Positions 8,659-18,009 of a stretch of 64,000 bases of DNA are shown here, piece by piece. Position numbers and translations under genes: made by a program. How positions within the stretch are numbered: position 1 is the stretch's first letter; the number at the start of each line of letters is the position of its first letter. Below the pieces are notes generated by a model, which did no database searches, was not told the DNA's origin, and worked only from the letters and a program-made list of their open reading frames with translations. Origin of the DNA: Halorhabdus rudnickae (GTDB lineage Archaea > Halobacteriota > Halobacteria > Halobacteriales > Haloarculaceae); assembly GCF_900880625.1 (NCBI RefSeq), contig NZ_CAAHFB010000001.1, forward strand, positions 496,001-560,000. Reading direction: 5' to 3'.

Positions 8659-8685
8659 CGATGGTTTCGTATCGCTGGCTCTGAC
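8639..8685. repeat. 26-bp tandem duplication across a stop codon
   Basis: TTTCGTATCGCTGGCTCTGA occurs at 8639-8658 and again at 8665-8684. The first copy encodes the last residues and stop of the J-domain protein; the second lies just downstream. A third, degenerate copy (TCTCGCTGGCTTGA) follows at about 8696-8709. The 26-bp period is not a multiple of three. Confidence 0.85.
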
Positions 8686-8735
8686 AATGTACACGTCTCG
8701 CTGGCTTGATGCCGTGGCCGGCCAGGACGCCGCTG

Positions 8736-10502
8736 CTATGGGGCGTCACATTCCCGGACGCGTTCGTGGAGCCTCTCGCGATATCGATGGCTCATAGTGG
8801 CGTCCGTTCGCACTTCGAGTATTTGGGTTCCGTCGCTATCGAGGGATTCGGCGTACAGCGATCGGAACGCCTCGATCGAGTCCGCGCGGACGAACTCGGC
8901 CCCATAGAGGTCGCCGACGGGAGAGAACTCCAGTCCGTGGGGCGTCTCGAAGTACTCCGTGAACGGTGGATCGAAGTCTTCGATGGGGAGTTTGTGGAAG
9001 ATTCCGCCGCCGTCGTTGTTGAGCAGGACGATCGTCGCATCCACGTCACAGTGCTCCACGGCGAGCAGCCCGTTCATGTCGTGGTAGAACGCCAGGTCGC
9101 CGATCGCGAGGACGAGCGGACCCTCGCCGGCAGCACCGAGAGCAGTGCTGGTGACACCGTCGATACCGCTGACCCCCCGGTTGCCTAGCACCCGAATGGC
9201 CGCCGATCGAGGACGGCCAAAGCGGTCCAGGTCACGGACGGGCATGCTGTTTGAGACGACCAGCGTCGCACCCGCCGGGACCTCCGCGGCGACTGTCGAG
9301 AGGACCGCCCCCTCGAAGTCGGCTAAGTCAGTCTCGAACTTACGTTCGACCAGCGACCAGTACGTCGATTCGGCGTCTTCGAACCGCTCGCGCCAGGCAG
9401 GGTGTCCGTCGTCGTCCACTCGCTCGGCCAGGCGACGGGCGAGGACACTCGGATCGGCGACGAGAAGGTCACTTGCCGTGAACTCCGCCTCCGGCCAGCC
9501 GCCTGCCGGATCGACGACGAACTGCCTCGCGTCGACGTCCCGGAGGTACTGGCGCGTGACTTTCGAAGTCGGCGAGGCGCCAAACCGGAGGATCACGTCG
9601 GGATCGGGCCAGCCCCACGCATCGGCGGCGTCGAGATACGAGTCGTATCCGCCACAGATCACCGGATCGCCCTTGGCGGTGTGGCCGAACCGATGGCCCG
9701 AGAGTGGGTCGGCCAGTACCGGGAACCCCGTCGCTCGTGCCAGCGCGGCCAGGGTATCCCGAGATGGCGTTGGGTGGTTCGCCGGGCCTGTGACGATCAA
9801 TCCCCGATTGGCACCTTCGAGCGCTACGGTGACGTCGGCTAGGTCTTCCGCCGGCAGTTCCGAACGTCCCTGGCTGACCTGAACGAACGGCCCATCACGA
9901 CCATCCACGGCCAGGGATGCCCGGTCGGCCAGATCTGCCGGCACGTCACCGTCGACCGGCGTCGGTTCCAGGGGCTTGCGGAACGGGACGTTGAGGTGGA
10001 CCGGTCCCGGTGGTGTTCCCAGCGCAGTCCCGACCGCCCGCGAGGTAGTAACACGGAGCGATCGGAGAGCTCGGGGCCGGGGTGCAGGCTCCGGGAGCGT
10101 CCGGTAGTGACGGACTGCATCGCCGTAGAGGCGCTCCTGATCCATCGTCTGGTTCGCGCCGCTATCGTGGAGTTCCGGTGGGCGATCCGCAGTGAGGACG
10201 ACCAGTGGCACGCGGGCCGCGTCGGCTTCGAGGACGGCCGGGTGGAGATTCGCCGTCGCAGTCCCGGAAGTCGTGACGATGGCTGTGGGTTCACCGGTAC
10301 GCTTGCTGCGGCCCAGCGCGAAGAACGCGGCCGAACGCTCGTCCAGCAGTGATAGCGTCGCAACGTCCTCGTGCTCGGCGAAGGCGACCGTCAGCGGCGT
10401 CGAGCGACTGCCCGGCGCCAGGATCGCCGTCCGAACCCCGGCGGCAGCCAGTTCGTCGACCAACGTTCGTGCCCAGAGCGTGTTCCGGTTGGGGGCCGTC
10501 AT
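8736..10502 (-). CDS. menD: 2-succinyl-5-enolpyruvyl-6-hydroxy-3-cyclohexene-1-carboxylate synthase
   Basis: Thiamine-diphosphate enzyme that joins isochorismate and 2-oxoglutarate in menaquinone synthesis. The N-terminal Pyr domain has LAPGSRSTPL and the catalytic Glu region TSGTATANLHPAVLEA. The C-terminal PP domain has the ThDP/Mg motif GDLAFYHDMNGL...NNDGGGIF. The start chosen is the ATG at 10502, which overlaps the menF stop (ATGA), giving 588 aa, a normal MenD length; upstream in-frame residues lie inside menF. The overlap implies translational coupling with menF. Confidence 0.96.
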   Translation of the reverse strand: MTAPNRNTLWARTLVDELAAAGVRTAILAPGSRSTPLTVAFAEHEDVATLSLLDERSAAFFALGRSKRTGEPTAIVTTSGTATANLHPAVLEADAARVPLVVLTADRPPELHDSGANQTMDQERLYGDAVRHYRTLPEPAPRPRALRSLRVTTSRAVGTALGTPPGPVHLNVPFRKPLEPTPVDGDVPADLADRASLAVDGRDGPFVQVSQGRSELPAEDLADVTVALEGANRGLIVTGPANHPTPSRDTLAALARATGFPVLADPLSGHRFGHTAKGDPVICGGYDSYLDAADAWGWPDPDVILRFGASPTSKVTRQYLRDVDARQFVVDPAGGWPEAEFTASDLLVADPSVLARRLAERVDDDGHPAWRERFEDAESTYWSLVERKFETDLADFEGAVLSTVAAEVPAGATLVVSNSMPVRDLDRFGRPRSAAIRVLGNRGVSGIDGVTSTALGAAGEGPLVLAIGDLAFYHDMNGLLAVEHCDVDATIVLLNNDGGGIFHKLPIEDFDPPFTEYFETPHGLEFSPVGDLYGAEFVRADSIEAFRSLYAESLDSDGTQILEVRTDATMSHRYRERLHERVRECDAP

Positions 10503-11854
10503 CGTAGCGCGTCGAGAATCGGTCGGTACTTCAAGTGGATCTCGTCCCACTCGGCGTCGGGGTCGCTGTCGGCGACGATGCCGGCCCCGGCGAACAGCGT
10601 TGCGTTCCGATCACGAGCCAGCGCTGACCTGATGCCGACGGCGAACTCGCCGTCACCCGTCGGGTCGAACCAGCCGATCGGGGCGGCGTACCAGCCACGG
10701 TCGAACGCTTCAGCCTCGCGGATCGCCGATAGTGCCGCGTCCGGTGGCAACCCGCCGACCGCCGGCGTCGGGTGCAACGCAGCCACCAGCGACAGCACGT
10801 GGACGTCCGTCTCAAGTGTCGCCGTGATCGGGGTCTGTAAGTGCTGGACGGTTGCGAGCTTCCTGATCGTCCGGTCGCCGGTCTCGACCGTTTCGGCGAC
10901 GTCTTCGAGTTGCTCTCGGATCGCCTCGACCACGAGGGCATGTTCGTGGCGGTCCTTCCCGCTCGAACGCAATCGGTCGGCGAGCCACGCGTCTTCGTCT
11001 GTCGTCTCGCCGCGTCCCGCCGATCCGGCCAACGCCGTCGTCTCGACGGTTCGGCCCCGACGGCTCACGAGCCGTTCAGGCGTCGCACCGAAGAACGTCC
11101 CGGCACCCGGTTGCTCGGGACGGAAGGCAAACCGGACGCAATCCGGATACGTCGAGGCCAGGCGCTCGATCACGGCCGGCACCGACAGGTCACCCTCCAG
11201 GTCGACCGACTGCGCCCCCGCGAGCACCACCTTTCGGAGAGTGCCTCGGTCGACGCGTTCGAGCGCTGCCTCGACCTGTGCCGTCCATGCGTCGCGATCC
11301 GGGAGCTGGTGTCGACCGGCGATGCCCGGCGGTTCACTGTGGCGCTCGCCCCCGTCTTCCAGCCGACAGCGCCACCGTTCGAGCGTCCGCTCGGCCTCGC
11401 TCTCGGCGTTGGGTCCGTGCGCACTCGCGGTCAGCCATCGTTCTCCGTCGCGTTCGATCAGGCTGACGGCCGGGAGAACGAAGCGTGCGTCGGGGAATCC
11501 GGTCCAGTCGGGATCATCATGTCGTTCGGTCCTCCCCTCGTGGAAGGCGAATCCGCCGAACAGCCGCGGTCGTGCGAACGCCGGCAGCTCCGTCGGGACG
11601 TCCCGGTCGGCAAACAGCGTCGCTGCGCGGCGACGGACAGACTCGAACCGTCCCGGGCCACTCGCGGTGATCGTTTCCGCGGCACCCATCGCCAGAACGC
11701 GTTCATCAGGTCCCTGCCAGACGATAGACCCCCGCTCGTCCCCGTCCGCCGCGAGCACGGGGAGAGACATCCCGTCGGCGATGGCCTCGCCGCGAACGAC
11801 GAGCGGTTCGCCGTCCTCGTCGGATTCAACCACGTCGGCGCGCGCTGACTCCAT
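10499..11854 (-). CDS. menF: Isochorismate synthase
   Basis: Converts chorismate to isochorismate, the first committed step of menaquinone synthesis. A 451-aa chorismate-binding enzyme with C-terminal signature segments typical of MenF/EntC: LRKVVLAGAQSVDL with the catalytic Lys, FFGATPERLVSR, LAGSAGRGETTDEDA and IREAEAFDRGWYAAPIGW. It is first in a two-gene operon with menD. Isochorismate rather than anthranilate specificity is inferred from these motifs and from the menD partner. Confidence 0.95.
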   Translation of the reverse strand: MESARADVVESDEDGEPLVVRGEAIADGMSLPVLAADGDERGSIVWQGPDERVLAMGAAETITASGPGRFESVRRRAATLFADRDVPTELPAFARPRLFGGFAFHEGRTERHDDPDWTGFPDARFVLPAVSLIERDGERWLTASAHGPNAESEAERTLERWRCRLEDGGERHSEPPGIAGRHQLPDRDAWTAQVEAALERVDRGTLRKVVLAGAQSVDLEGDLSVPAVIERLASTYPDCVRFAFRPEQPGAGTFFGATPERLVSRRGRTVETTALAGSAGRGETTDEDAWLADRLRSSGKDRHEHALVVEAIREQLEDVAETVETGDRTIRKLATVQHLQTPITATLETDVHVLSLVAALHPTPAVGGLPPDAALSAIREAEAFDRGWYAAPIGWFDPTGDGEFAVGIRSALARDRNATLFAGAGIVADSDPDAEWDEIHLKYRPILDALR

Positions 11855-12077
11855 CTTGCCTTACTTGGGTCACAATCCATTAAGGGCTGACGATACCCCC
11901 GACAGCCCGGTCGAGGAGCCCTACCAGAGAGGGAAAAAAGTGCCGGAAGATGTCGAAAACGGAAGCAGGCAAACAACGATTTCCAAAGAAAATTGAGTCA
12001 ACGGGAAGTATTCGTATCACGTCTGGTATTCCCCCCGTCAGGCTTAAATACCCCTCCCGTTAACCCCCGATGACCCG
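11855..12077. other. Intergenic region, divergent promoters
   Basis: About 220 bp relatively A/T-rich for this genome between menF and the RHH gene. It holds the RHH promoter (next entry) and presumably the menFD promoter. No small ORF or hairpin is convincing. Confidence 0.5.
12043..12050 (+). promoter_or_regulatory. TATA box of the RHH gene
   Basis: CTTAAATA ends 27 nt before the ATG at 12078, typical leaderless spacing, and is one of the clearest promoters in the window. Confidence 0.7.
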
Positions 12078-12293
12078 ATGGCGAAAGTAGAGATCACAGT
12101 CCCGGAACATCTCGAGATGCAGATCGCACAACTGGTCGAAGAAGGGGAGTTCCTGAACCGCGAAGAAGCGATCGAAGACCTCCTCTCGACGGGATTGAAG
12201 GCCTACAAGACGAGTGGTCCAATTGACGACGAGGAAGAACCCGGATTCGAAGACGACGGGATGATGGGTCACGAGGACGAGTACGTGTTCTGA
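12078..12293 (+). CDS. Ribbon-helix-helix (CopG-like) protein with acidic tail
   Basis: 71-aa protein. Residues 1-45 form an RHH fold: beta strand MAKVEITVPEH, helix LEMQIAQLVEEGEF, then LNREEAIEDLLSTGLKAY. The C-terminal 25 residues are strongly acidic (DDEEEPGFEDDGMMGHEDE), unusual for a DNA-binding protein, and might bind a partner or mimic DNA (inference). No toxin gene is adjacent, so it does not look like an antitoxin. Strong leaderless promoter. Confidence 0.8.
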   Translation: MAKVEITVPEHLEMQIAQLVEEGEFLNREEAIEDLLSTGLKAYKTSGPIDDEEEPGFEDDGMMGHEDEYVF

Positions 12294-12506
12294 TTCCCCC
12301 ACGTCTTCTTTGCAACCTGAAATCAGGGGTGAGTTGATGCCGCCTGCGTAGTCACTTCTTGGGTCGAGCAAGGCCGGCAATCAGTGTCCCATCCACGGTA
12401 AATCCGATGTGTCGATGTTCCATCTACGACAATACCGATTCGTCGGCGTCTGGTAGCCGTTGACGGGCAATCCTTAAGCCGTATTCTCCACAAATCACGG
12501 GTAAGG
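12294..12506. other. Intergenic region without visible gene
   Basis: About 210 bp. A TATA-like CCTTAAG occurs roughly 30 nt before the UPF0058 start at 12507. No other feature seen. Confidence 0.45.
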
Positions 12507-12785
12507 ATGCACAAAGACGAACTTCTGGAGTTACACGAGCACATGGTCCAGATCAAGGACTACTTCCGCGAGCAGGACAGCGTCGACGGGACGCTGTTCG
12601 ACCCCTACGAGGAGCTGGACGTCACGCCCGCGGACGTCCACATGTCCAAGAGCGAGCATAAACATGCCGTCTTCGTCCTCGGTAACGCACTCGCCAACGC
12701 GATGAGCGAAGACGAGTTTTCAGACGCCGGCCGTGTCGGCAAACGCATGAAGGAACTCGCCGAGGACGCCGAGAGCAAACTCTGA
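12507..12785 (+). CDS. UPF0058 family protein (second copy)
   Basis: 92-aa helical protein starting MHKDELLELHEHMVQIKDYF, with the family segment VHMSKSEHKHAVFVLGNALA. It aligns with the product at 5414-5650 but has a longer C-terminal helix (RVGKRMKELAEDAESKL). Function unknown. Convergent with the enoyl-CoA hydratase gene. Confidence 0.82.
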   Translation: MHKDELLELHEHMVQIKDYFREQDSVDGTLFDPYEELDVTPADVHMSKSEHKHAVFVLGNALANAMSEDEFSDAGRVGKRMKELAEDAESKL

Positions 12786-12802
12786 GGGCTGTCGATCCCA
12801 CG

Positions 12803-13606
12803 TCATTCCTCGTCGACTGTCGACGGGTCGTTCTCGAGTCCCGACTCCCCGCCGTCCTGAAACGATCGCACGCGCTCTCTTTGTGCGTCCGTTCCGAGAA
12901 GCCGACGCTGGGCCGCCCGTTCGGCCGCCATCGCGGCGGACAGCGAGACCCCGTCATTTTCAGTGAGGAGACGCTTGGCTTCCAGCGTTGGATCACGGCC
13001 GTCACTCGCGATCGCGTCGACGAACGACGCGACTCCCGTCCTGAAGTCTTGCTCCGGGTAGACCCGATCGAACAGTCCCAGGGCCGCTGCACGATCCGGA
13101 TCGATGAGTTCGCCGGTAAACAGCAATTCTCTGGCCGTTGACGGTCCGACTGCACGTGGGAGGAGCACGGACGTTCCGCCACCCGGGGCCATGCCGACCC
13201 GGCCGAAGCCGAAACCGATCCCGGCTGAGGCTGCGCCGATCGCGAGATCACAGGCCAGTACCAGCGCGCCGCCGATGCCGAAAGCCGGCGCCTCGACTGC
13301 CGCCACGGTGGGCGCCGGGAACCGATAGAGCCGCTCGATCAGGGCGTCGATCCGTTCGAGACGATCCAGCAACGCGTCGCTCGTAAGTTCTCCGTTCGCG
13401 TGACTGACGATGCCAGCCAGATCACCGCCCGCACAGAAGGTCTCGCCTTCGCCACGCAACAGCAGACAACGCGTGTCTGTGCCGGCAGTCAGCGCTTCCT
13501 CCAGCCCCTCGACGACGGCCGGGGTCAGGATGTTCCGTCGATCGGGATCGACGATACTCACTGTCGTGACCGCTTCGGTGACCCGGTAGCGGACCGGTTC
13601 AGCCAT
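12803..13606 (-). CDS. Enoyl-CoA hydratase/isomerase family protein
   Basis: Crotonase-fold protein, 267 aa. The oxyanion-hole motifs are present (CAGGDLAGIV and AFGIGGALVLACDLAIG), followed by FGRVGMAPGGGTSVLLPRAVG. A typical second catalytic Glu (as in ECH E164) is not obvious: the loop reads GMAPGGGTS, suggesting isomerase or another crotonase reaction rather than a classic hydratase. Single gene convergent with UPF0058 and divergent from photolyase; substrate unknown. The true beta-oxidation hydratase is more likely the one at 59997-60791. Confidence 0.85.
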   Translation of the reverse strand: MAEPVRYRVTEAVTTVSIVDPDRRNILTPAVVEGLEEALTAGTDTRCLLLRGEGETFCAGGDLAGIVSHANGELTSDALLDRLERIDALIERLYRFPAPTVAAVEAPAFGIGGALVLACDLAIGAASAGIGFGFGRVGMAPGGGTSVLLPRAVGPSTARELLFTGELIDPDRAAALGLFDRVYPEQDFRTGVASFVDAIASDGRDPTLEAKRLLTENDGVSLSAAMAAERAAQRRLLGTDAQRERVRSFQDGGESGLENDPSTVDEE

Positions 13607-13718
13607 GACTTCTCACTGGCGGGGGCACCCGGTTAAGGCTTGAGGTGGAGCAGCGGTCCCGTGAAGGTTGACCACAACAAGGCCCAGCATTGACGTGAGT
13701 TGCGCTCCAGGTGCTACC

Positions 13719-15128
13719 ATGCGCATACACTGGCACCGGCGGGACCTCAGGCTCGCGGACAACCGAGGTCTCGCTGGTGATGGGATCGACGCGTCCGGCC
13801 CCGTTCTGGGGGCCTTCGTGCTCGATCCGACCGTTCTGGAACACGCTGGGCCGCCACGCGTCGCGTTCGTCCTCGACGCCCTCGCGTCGTTACGTGAGGC
13901 CTACCGCCAAGCGGGGAGTGATCTCGTCGTCCGCCGAGGCGAGCCAGCCGAGGTCCTCCCGGAACTGGCCGTCGAGCACGACATCGACGCCGTCACCTGG
14001 AACCGCGACTACTCGGGGCTGACCCGGGGTCGGGACAGCGCTGTCCGGCAGGCGCTCGCCGACGCGGGGGTAACGCGGGAGGCAGTTCACGACGCAGTCC
14101 ACCACGAGCCGGGGACGATCCGGACCAACGACGGCGACCCCTACCAGGTGTTTACCTACTTCTGGCGGAAGTGGCGCGACCGCGAGAAGGCTGAACCGAT
14201 CGATGCTCCGACAGCGGACGACCTGGCGTCGGTCGAAGACGACGTGCCCTTACCGACCCTGGAGGCGCTGGGCGTTCCCGAACCGGAGGCGGCGGTCCCC
14301 GATGCGAGCCCGGCCACAGCACGGCGCCTGCTCGAGGACTTCTGTACCGAGAACATCTACCGCTACGAGGAGCGACGAGACTATCCAGCCGATGGCTGTA
14401 CGTCTCAGCTATCACCACACCTGAAATTCGGAACGATCGGTGTCCGGGAAGTCTACGATGCGACCGAGACGGCTCACGACACAGCGCCGGACGAAGCGGC
14501 CCGCGAGTCCGTGACCGAGTTCCAGTCTCAGCTGGCCTGGCGGGAGTTCTACACCCAGGTGTTGTGGTTCAATCCCGGAGTCGTCACGGAAAACTACAAG
14601 GCGTACGAGAATCCGATCGAGTGGCGGGACGATCCGACGGGACTGCAAGCGTGGAAAGACGGCGAGACGGGGTATCCGATCGTCGACGCCGGAATGCGCC
14701 AGCTACGAGCGGAGGCGTACATGCACAACCGCGTCCGGATGATCGTCGCTTCGTTCCTGACGAAGGACTTGCTGATCGACTGGCGTGAGGGGTATGAGTG
14801 GTTCCGGGAGAAGCTGGTCGATCACGACACGGCCAACGACAACGGCGGCTGGCAGTGGGCCGCCTCGACGGGAACGGACGCCCAACCGTACTTCCGGATC
14901 TTCAACCCGATGACCCAGGGCGAGCGCTACGATCCCGACGCCGAATACATACGCGAGTATGTCCCCGAACTCGCAGGCGTCCCGGCTGACGTGATCCACT
15001 CCTGGCACGAACTCGATCCCGGGGCGCGAGAGATGCACGCCCCCGAATATCCGGCACCGATCGTCGATCACGGCGAACGCCGCGAGCAAGCACTCTCTAC
15101 CTTCGAACGGGCGCGCGGCGAGGAGTAG
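13719..15128 (+). CDS. phr: Deoxyribodipyrimidine photolyase (class I, cryptochrome/photolyase family)
   Basis: Blue-light-driven repair of cyclobutane pyrimidine dimers. The ATG at 13719 yields MRIHWHRRDLRLADNRGL, the normal N terminus; 469 aa. The alpha/beta antenna domain spans about 1-130, and the FAD-binding helical domain about 200-469. Signatures are visible: TSQLSPHLKFG, LAWREFY, WKDGETGYPIVDAGMRQL, MHNRVRMIVASFL, and NDNGGWQWAASTGTDAQPYF. UV repair is expected in a surface-brine haloarchaeon. Divergent from the crotonase gene. Confidence 0.95.
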   Translation: MRIHWHRRDLRLADNRGLAGDGIDASGPVLGAFVLDPTVLEHAGPPRVAFVLDALASLREAYRQAGSDLVVRRGEPAEVLPELAVEHDIDAVTWNRDYSGLTRGRDSAVRQALADAGVTREAVHDAVHHEPGTIRTNDGDPYQVFTYFWRKWRDREKAEPIDAPTADDLASVEDDVPLPTLEALGVPEPEAAVPDASPATARRLLEDFCTENIYRYEERRDYPADGCTSQLSPHLKFGTIGVREVYDATETAHDTAPDEAARESVTEFQSQLAWREFYTQVLWFNPGVVTENYKAYENPIEWRDDPTGLQAWKDGETGYPIVDAGMRQLRAEAYMHNRVRMIVASFLTKDLLIDWREGYEWFREKLVDHDTANDNGGWQWAASTGTDAQPYFRIFNPMTQGERYDPDAEYIREYVPELAGVPADVIHSWHELDPGAREMHAPEYPAPIVDHGERREQALSTFERARGEE

Positions 15129-15305
15129 CGAGTTTCGGTGCGATGACTGCGGCGTGGTTTGACGGTCGTTCCAGCGGTTCGAACATTCCCACGAATGGAT
15201 ACACTTCTAGACAGTTCGCGGTCAGATCATTAGGGGGTGAAATTCGCCGGACAACGGAGTCCTTTCTGCCGGTCCAAGCCATTTGTTAACATTCTCCATC
15301 TAAAG

Positions 15306-15312
15306 CTTTAAC
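15306..15312 (+). promoter_or_regulatory. TATA-like box of sod
   Basis: CTTTAAC lies 38-44 nt before the chosen ATG (15350), predicting a short leader that includes GGAGG at 15337-15341, about 8 nt before the ATG. Two earlier in-frame ATGs (15332, 15335) would be leaderless starts but give a less family-like N terminus. Confidence 0.5.
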
Positions 15313-15349
15313 AGGTGTCCGATCATCAGAAATGATGGAGGAATTTCAC

Positions 15350-15961
15350 ATGTCAGAGCGATCCGACCCCGCACTCCCGCCCCTGCCGTACGACTACGAC
15401 GCCCTCGAACCGCACATCTCCGAGCAGGTTCTCGAGTGGCATCACGACACCCATCATCAGGGCTACGTCAACGGTCTCGATGCCGCCGAGGAGACGCTCG
15501 CCGAGAACCGCGCGTCGGGCGACCACAGCTCGACCGGCGGTGCGCTGGGCAACGTCACCCACAACGGTTCAGGGCACTACCTGCACACGCTGTTCTGGGA
15601 GAACATGTCCCCGAACGGCGGTGGCGAGCCCGAGGGTGAGCTTCGAGACCGCATCGAGGCAGACTTCGGATCGTACGACGCCTGGAAGGCCGAGTTCGAG
15701 GCCGCCGCGGGTGCCGCCGGTGGCTGGGCGCTGTTGGTGTACGACCCCGTTGGCAAGCAACTCCGGAACGTCGCGGTCGACAAACACGACAACGGCGCGC
15801 TGTGGGGCTCCCATCCGATCATGGCACTCGACGTCTGGGAGCACTCCTATTACTACGACTACGGCCCAGACCGCGGTAGCTTCATTGACGCCTTCTTCGA
15901 GGTCGTCAACTGGGAGAAAGTAGACGAAGAATACGCGAAGTGTCTCGACCACTTCGAGTAA
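15350..15961 (+). CDS. sod: Superoxide dismutase (Mn/Fe family)
   Basis: Dismutates superoxide to peroxide and oxygen. The 203-aa protein has all metal ligands: His in LEWHHDTHHQGYV (first two), Asp and His in ALDVWEHSYYYDYG. Catalytic-site residues in GSGHYLHTLFWENMSP are present. Haloarchaeal members are usually Mn-dependent (family knowledge). The start was chosen because MSERSDPALPPLPYDYDA matches relatives and a Shine-Dalgarno GGAGG precedes it. Confidence 0.96.
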   Translation: MSERSDPALPPLPYDYDALEPHISEQVLEWHHDTHHQGYVNGLDAAEETLAENRASGDHSSTGGALGNVTHNGSGHYLHTLFWENMSPNGGGEPEGELRDRIEADFGSYDAWKAEFEAAAGAAGGWALLVYDPVGKQLRNVAVDKHDNGALWGSHPIMALDVWEHSYYYDYGPDRGSFIDAFFEVVNWEKVDEEYAKCLDHFE

Positions 15962-16120
15962 CGACCCCACCGTCATTACCTGTTTTTTCGACATTGTGGA
16001 CGGACAGTCATACCGCTCGTCGAAATTGCTGTCGTCGATCGCTGGCAGTCGTGAGCTGCAGGTCGGCGTCGCGGACGGGAGCGTGACCTTTAGGCCACCC
16101 ATCGGCCTATCGGGCAACAC

Positions 16121-16393
16121 ATGCCACGACCGAAAGCCGACTTCGACGACCTTCGACCGCTCGAGTTTCGGGAGCCCGCTGAAGTTCTGGATGCCGATCG
16201 AATGTACACCATCTACGAGGTTTCCCGGTTGCTCCAGGGCATCGAGCCCGACGCCGAACTCGATGTTGAAACCGAGAACGTTCTGCTGGACTGGGCGATA
16301 CCCTGGATGTTGGGCCACGCTGATGCGTTCGTCTTCGCCGAACCCGAAAGTGACGCCGAACCCGGCTACTACGGCCTCGCTCCCGACACATGA
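16121..16393 (+). CDS. Conserved haloarchaeal protein (DUF5827-like)
   Basis: 90-aa acidic protein (starts MPRPKADFDDLRPLEFREPA, contains TIYEVSRLLQGI and VLLDWAIPWMLGHA). I recognise it as a conserved haloarchaeal family, probably DUF5827, of unknown function. The stop overlaps the next gene's start by four bases (ATGA), so the two are translationally coupled and may act together. TATA-like CCTTTAG lies about 30 nt upstream. Confidence 0.75.
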   Translation: MPRPKADFDDLRPLEFREPAEVLDADRMYTIYEVSRLLQGIEPDAELDVETENVLLDWAIPWMLGHADAFVFAEPESDAEPGYYGLAPDT

Positions 16394-17193
16394 ACCTGCT
16401 CGTCGCGGGGGCCGACCGGGTCGACGCCGGCAAGACCACCTTTTCGGTGGGGCTGCTCGAACACACCGGCTCGGTCGGGTTCAAGCCGCGCGCCGGCAAC
16501 GATTACTGGTTCGATCACGACGACTATCGCCGAGCGGTCGAGCAGGGCCGGCTCTACGGGAAAGACGCAAAGCGCCTGGCTGTAGCCGGTCCCGGCGACC
16601 GTCGCCCGGAGTTGCTGAATCCGATCCACCGCCTCTGGCGGCCGAGTCCCGGCAGTGGGTCGGGTCTGCTCGGGAAGACCGATCGGGAGTTCCTGCTCGA
16701 CCGCGTCGGCGATGAGTACCTCCGCAACGGGACCGTCGAGCTGCCGGAATCTGCCCTCGAACAACTGCCGCTCGGGGACGCGACCGTCGTCGAGTCGACG
16801 GAACAACTCAACGCGATCATGGAGCGACTCCACCTCCCGGCACTCGATGCTATCGCCAGGGAGATCGACGGGAGCGACCGGACAGTCGTCGAGTCCTACG
16901 GAGACATCGCGCGGCCGCTGTCCGGGTTCGAACCCGACGCAGTCGCCGTCGTCGAACCGAGACGGGCGCGGATCTATCCCGGCCGACGGTACGCAAAGGC
17001 CTGTACGGTCGCCGCCGGCTCGGCAGCGGACGGACAACTCGAGGAACGCGTCCCGGCCGTCGTCGAGTTACTGGACCCGACGGTGTCCGTCGAACTGCCG
17101 CCGCTGGGGTCGGACGACCGACGGAATCCGGCGGCCGTCGCGGACGCATACGAACCTGCCTACGATGCACTGCTGGCGACCGCGTTCGAGTGA
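16390..17193 (+). CDS. Predicted P-loop ATPase/GTPase (COG4028-like)
   Basis: 267-aa protein with an N-terminal Walker A of unusual form (AGADRVDAGKTTFSVG). The spacing resembles dethiobiotin-synthetase-like P-loop folds such as BioD and CobQ. Later segments include VGFKPRAGNDYWFDHDDY and VVESYGDIARPL (candidate Walker B). This matches an archaeal family annotated only as predicted ATPase/GTPase. Coupled with the upstream 90-aa protein. No substrate is suggested by its neighbours. Confidence 0.75.
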   Translation: MNLLVAGADRVDAGKTTFSVGLLEHTGSVGFKPRAGNDYWFDHDDYRRAVEQGRLYGKDAKRLAVAGPGDRRPELLNPIHRLWRPSPGSGSGLLGKTDREFLLDRVGDEYLRNGTVELPESALEQLPLGDATVVESTEQLNAIMERLHLPALDAIAREIDGSDRTVVESYGDIARPLSGFEPDAVAVVEPRRARIYPGRRYAKACTVAAGSAADGQLEERVPAVVELLDPTVSVELPPLGSDDRRNPAAVADAYEPAYDALLATAFE

Positions 17194-17292
17194 GCGTCTG
17201 GTGACTGCAGACGAGTGGTCGCATGATACGAGAGGCTTCGAATGATATCTGGGGGATACACCCGGTTATCGACAGTACGTCCCATCGTCTGG

Positions 17293-17871
17293 CTACCTCA
17301 TGCGGGCTGCCTGGTGGGCGAGTTCGATCGTCTGATAGGGGTCGACGGTCACGCTCTTGCCGTGGCCGGCGTGGAGTGCCGAGAGGTCCTCGTCGGTGAT
17401 CTGGAGAAGTCGGTCGATACTCTCGAGGAGCAACTGCCGATCCCCCTCTTCGAGATCGGTTCGCCCGAACCCGCCGTTCTCGAAGATCAGATCGCCCGCG
17501 AACAGGATCCCTGGCTCTGGGGCGTACAGACAGACGTGATCGTCTTTGTGCCCGGGTGTGTGTAAGACTGTGTAGTCGTCATCGCCGAGCGTGATCGTGG
17601 CCTCCTCGGCCAGTTCGTGGTCGACGCCCGGGGCGTCCGGATCGAATCCCCAGACGTCGACTCCGAACGCGTCGGTGACGGCTTCGAGGTTCCCGACGTG
17701 GTCGGGGTGTGTGTGCGTCAGGACCACAGCATCCAGTTCTTCGGTCCGCTCACGAATCTGCTCGACGACGTCGAAGCCGTTGCCGGCGTCGACGAGGACG
17801 GTTCGCTCCCCCGTAACCAGAAACACGTTGGACGTGAATCCGTCAGCCTCGACTGCAAGGTTATCGATCAT
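17293..17871 (-). CDS. MBL-fold metallo-hydrolase
   Basis: 192-aa metallo-beta-lactamase fold protein. The zinc ligands are present: VVLTHTHPDHVGN, LHTPGHKDDH, LFAGDLIF and a final HAGHGKS. Small stand-alone MBL proteins of this size are often glyoxalase II-like or thioesterase-like, but substrate cannot be told from sequence. Monocistronic, divergent from the HalX gene. Confidence 0.88.
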   Translation of the reverse strand: MIDNLAVEADGFTSNVFLVTGERTVLVDAGNGFDVVEQIRERTEELDAVVLTHTHPDHVGNLEAVTDAFGVDVWGFDPDAPGVDHELAEEATITLGDDDYTVLHTPGHKDDHVCLYAPEPGILFAGDLIFENGGFGRTDLEEGDRQLLLESIDRLLQITDEDLSALHAGHGKSVTVDPYQTIELAHQAARMR

Positions 17872-18009
17872 GCCGGGACTTTGGAGTGGCTGCCTTTTCG
17901 TGTTGTCGTGTCGGGTTGATGGCCTTCGTGCGGACAGTGGATCCGTCGGGTTGTCTCCGGACCCACAGGGATATGTACCAGGAGGTAATTATCGTCACGT
18001 AGATAGGCG

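Noticed and set aside
10371-11996. 541-codon plus-strand frame opposite menF
   Set aside because: Ser/Arg-rich translation, no domain, exact antisense of a clear MenF.
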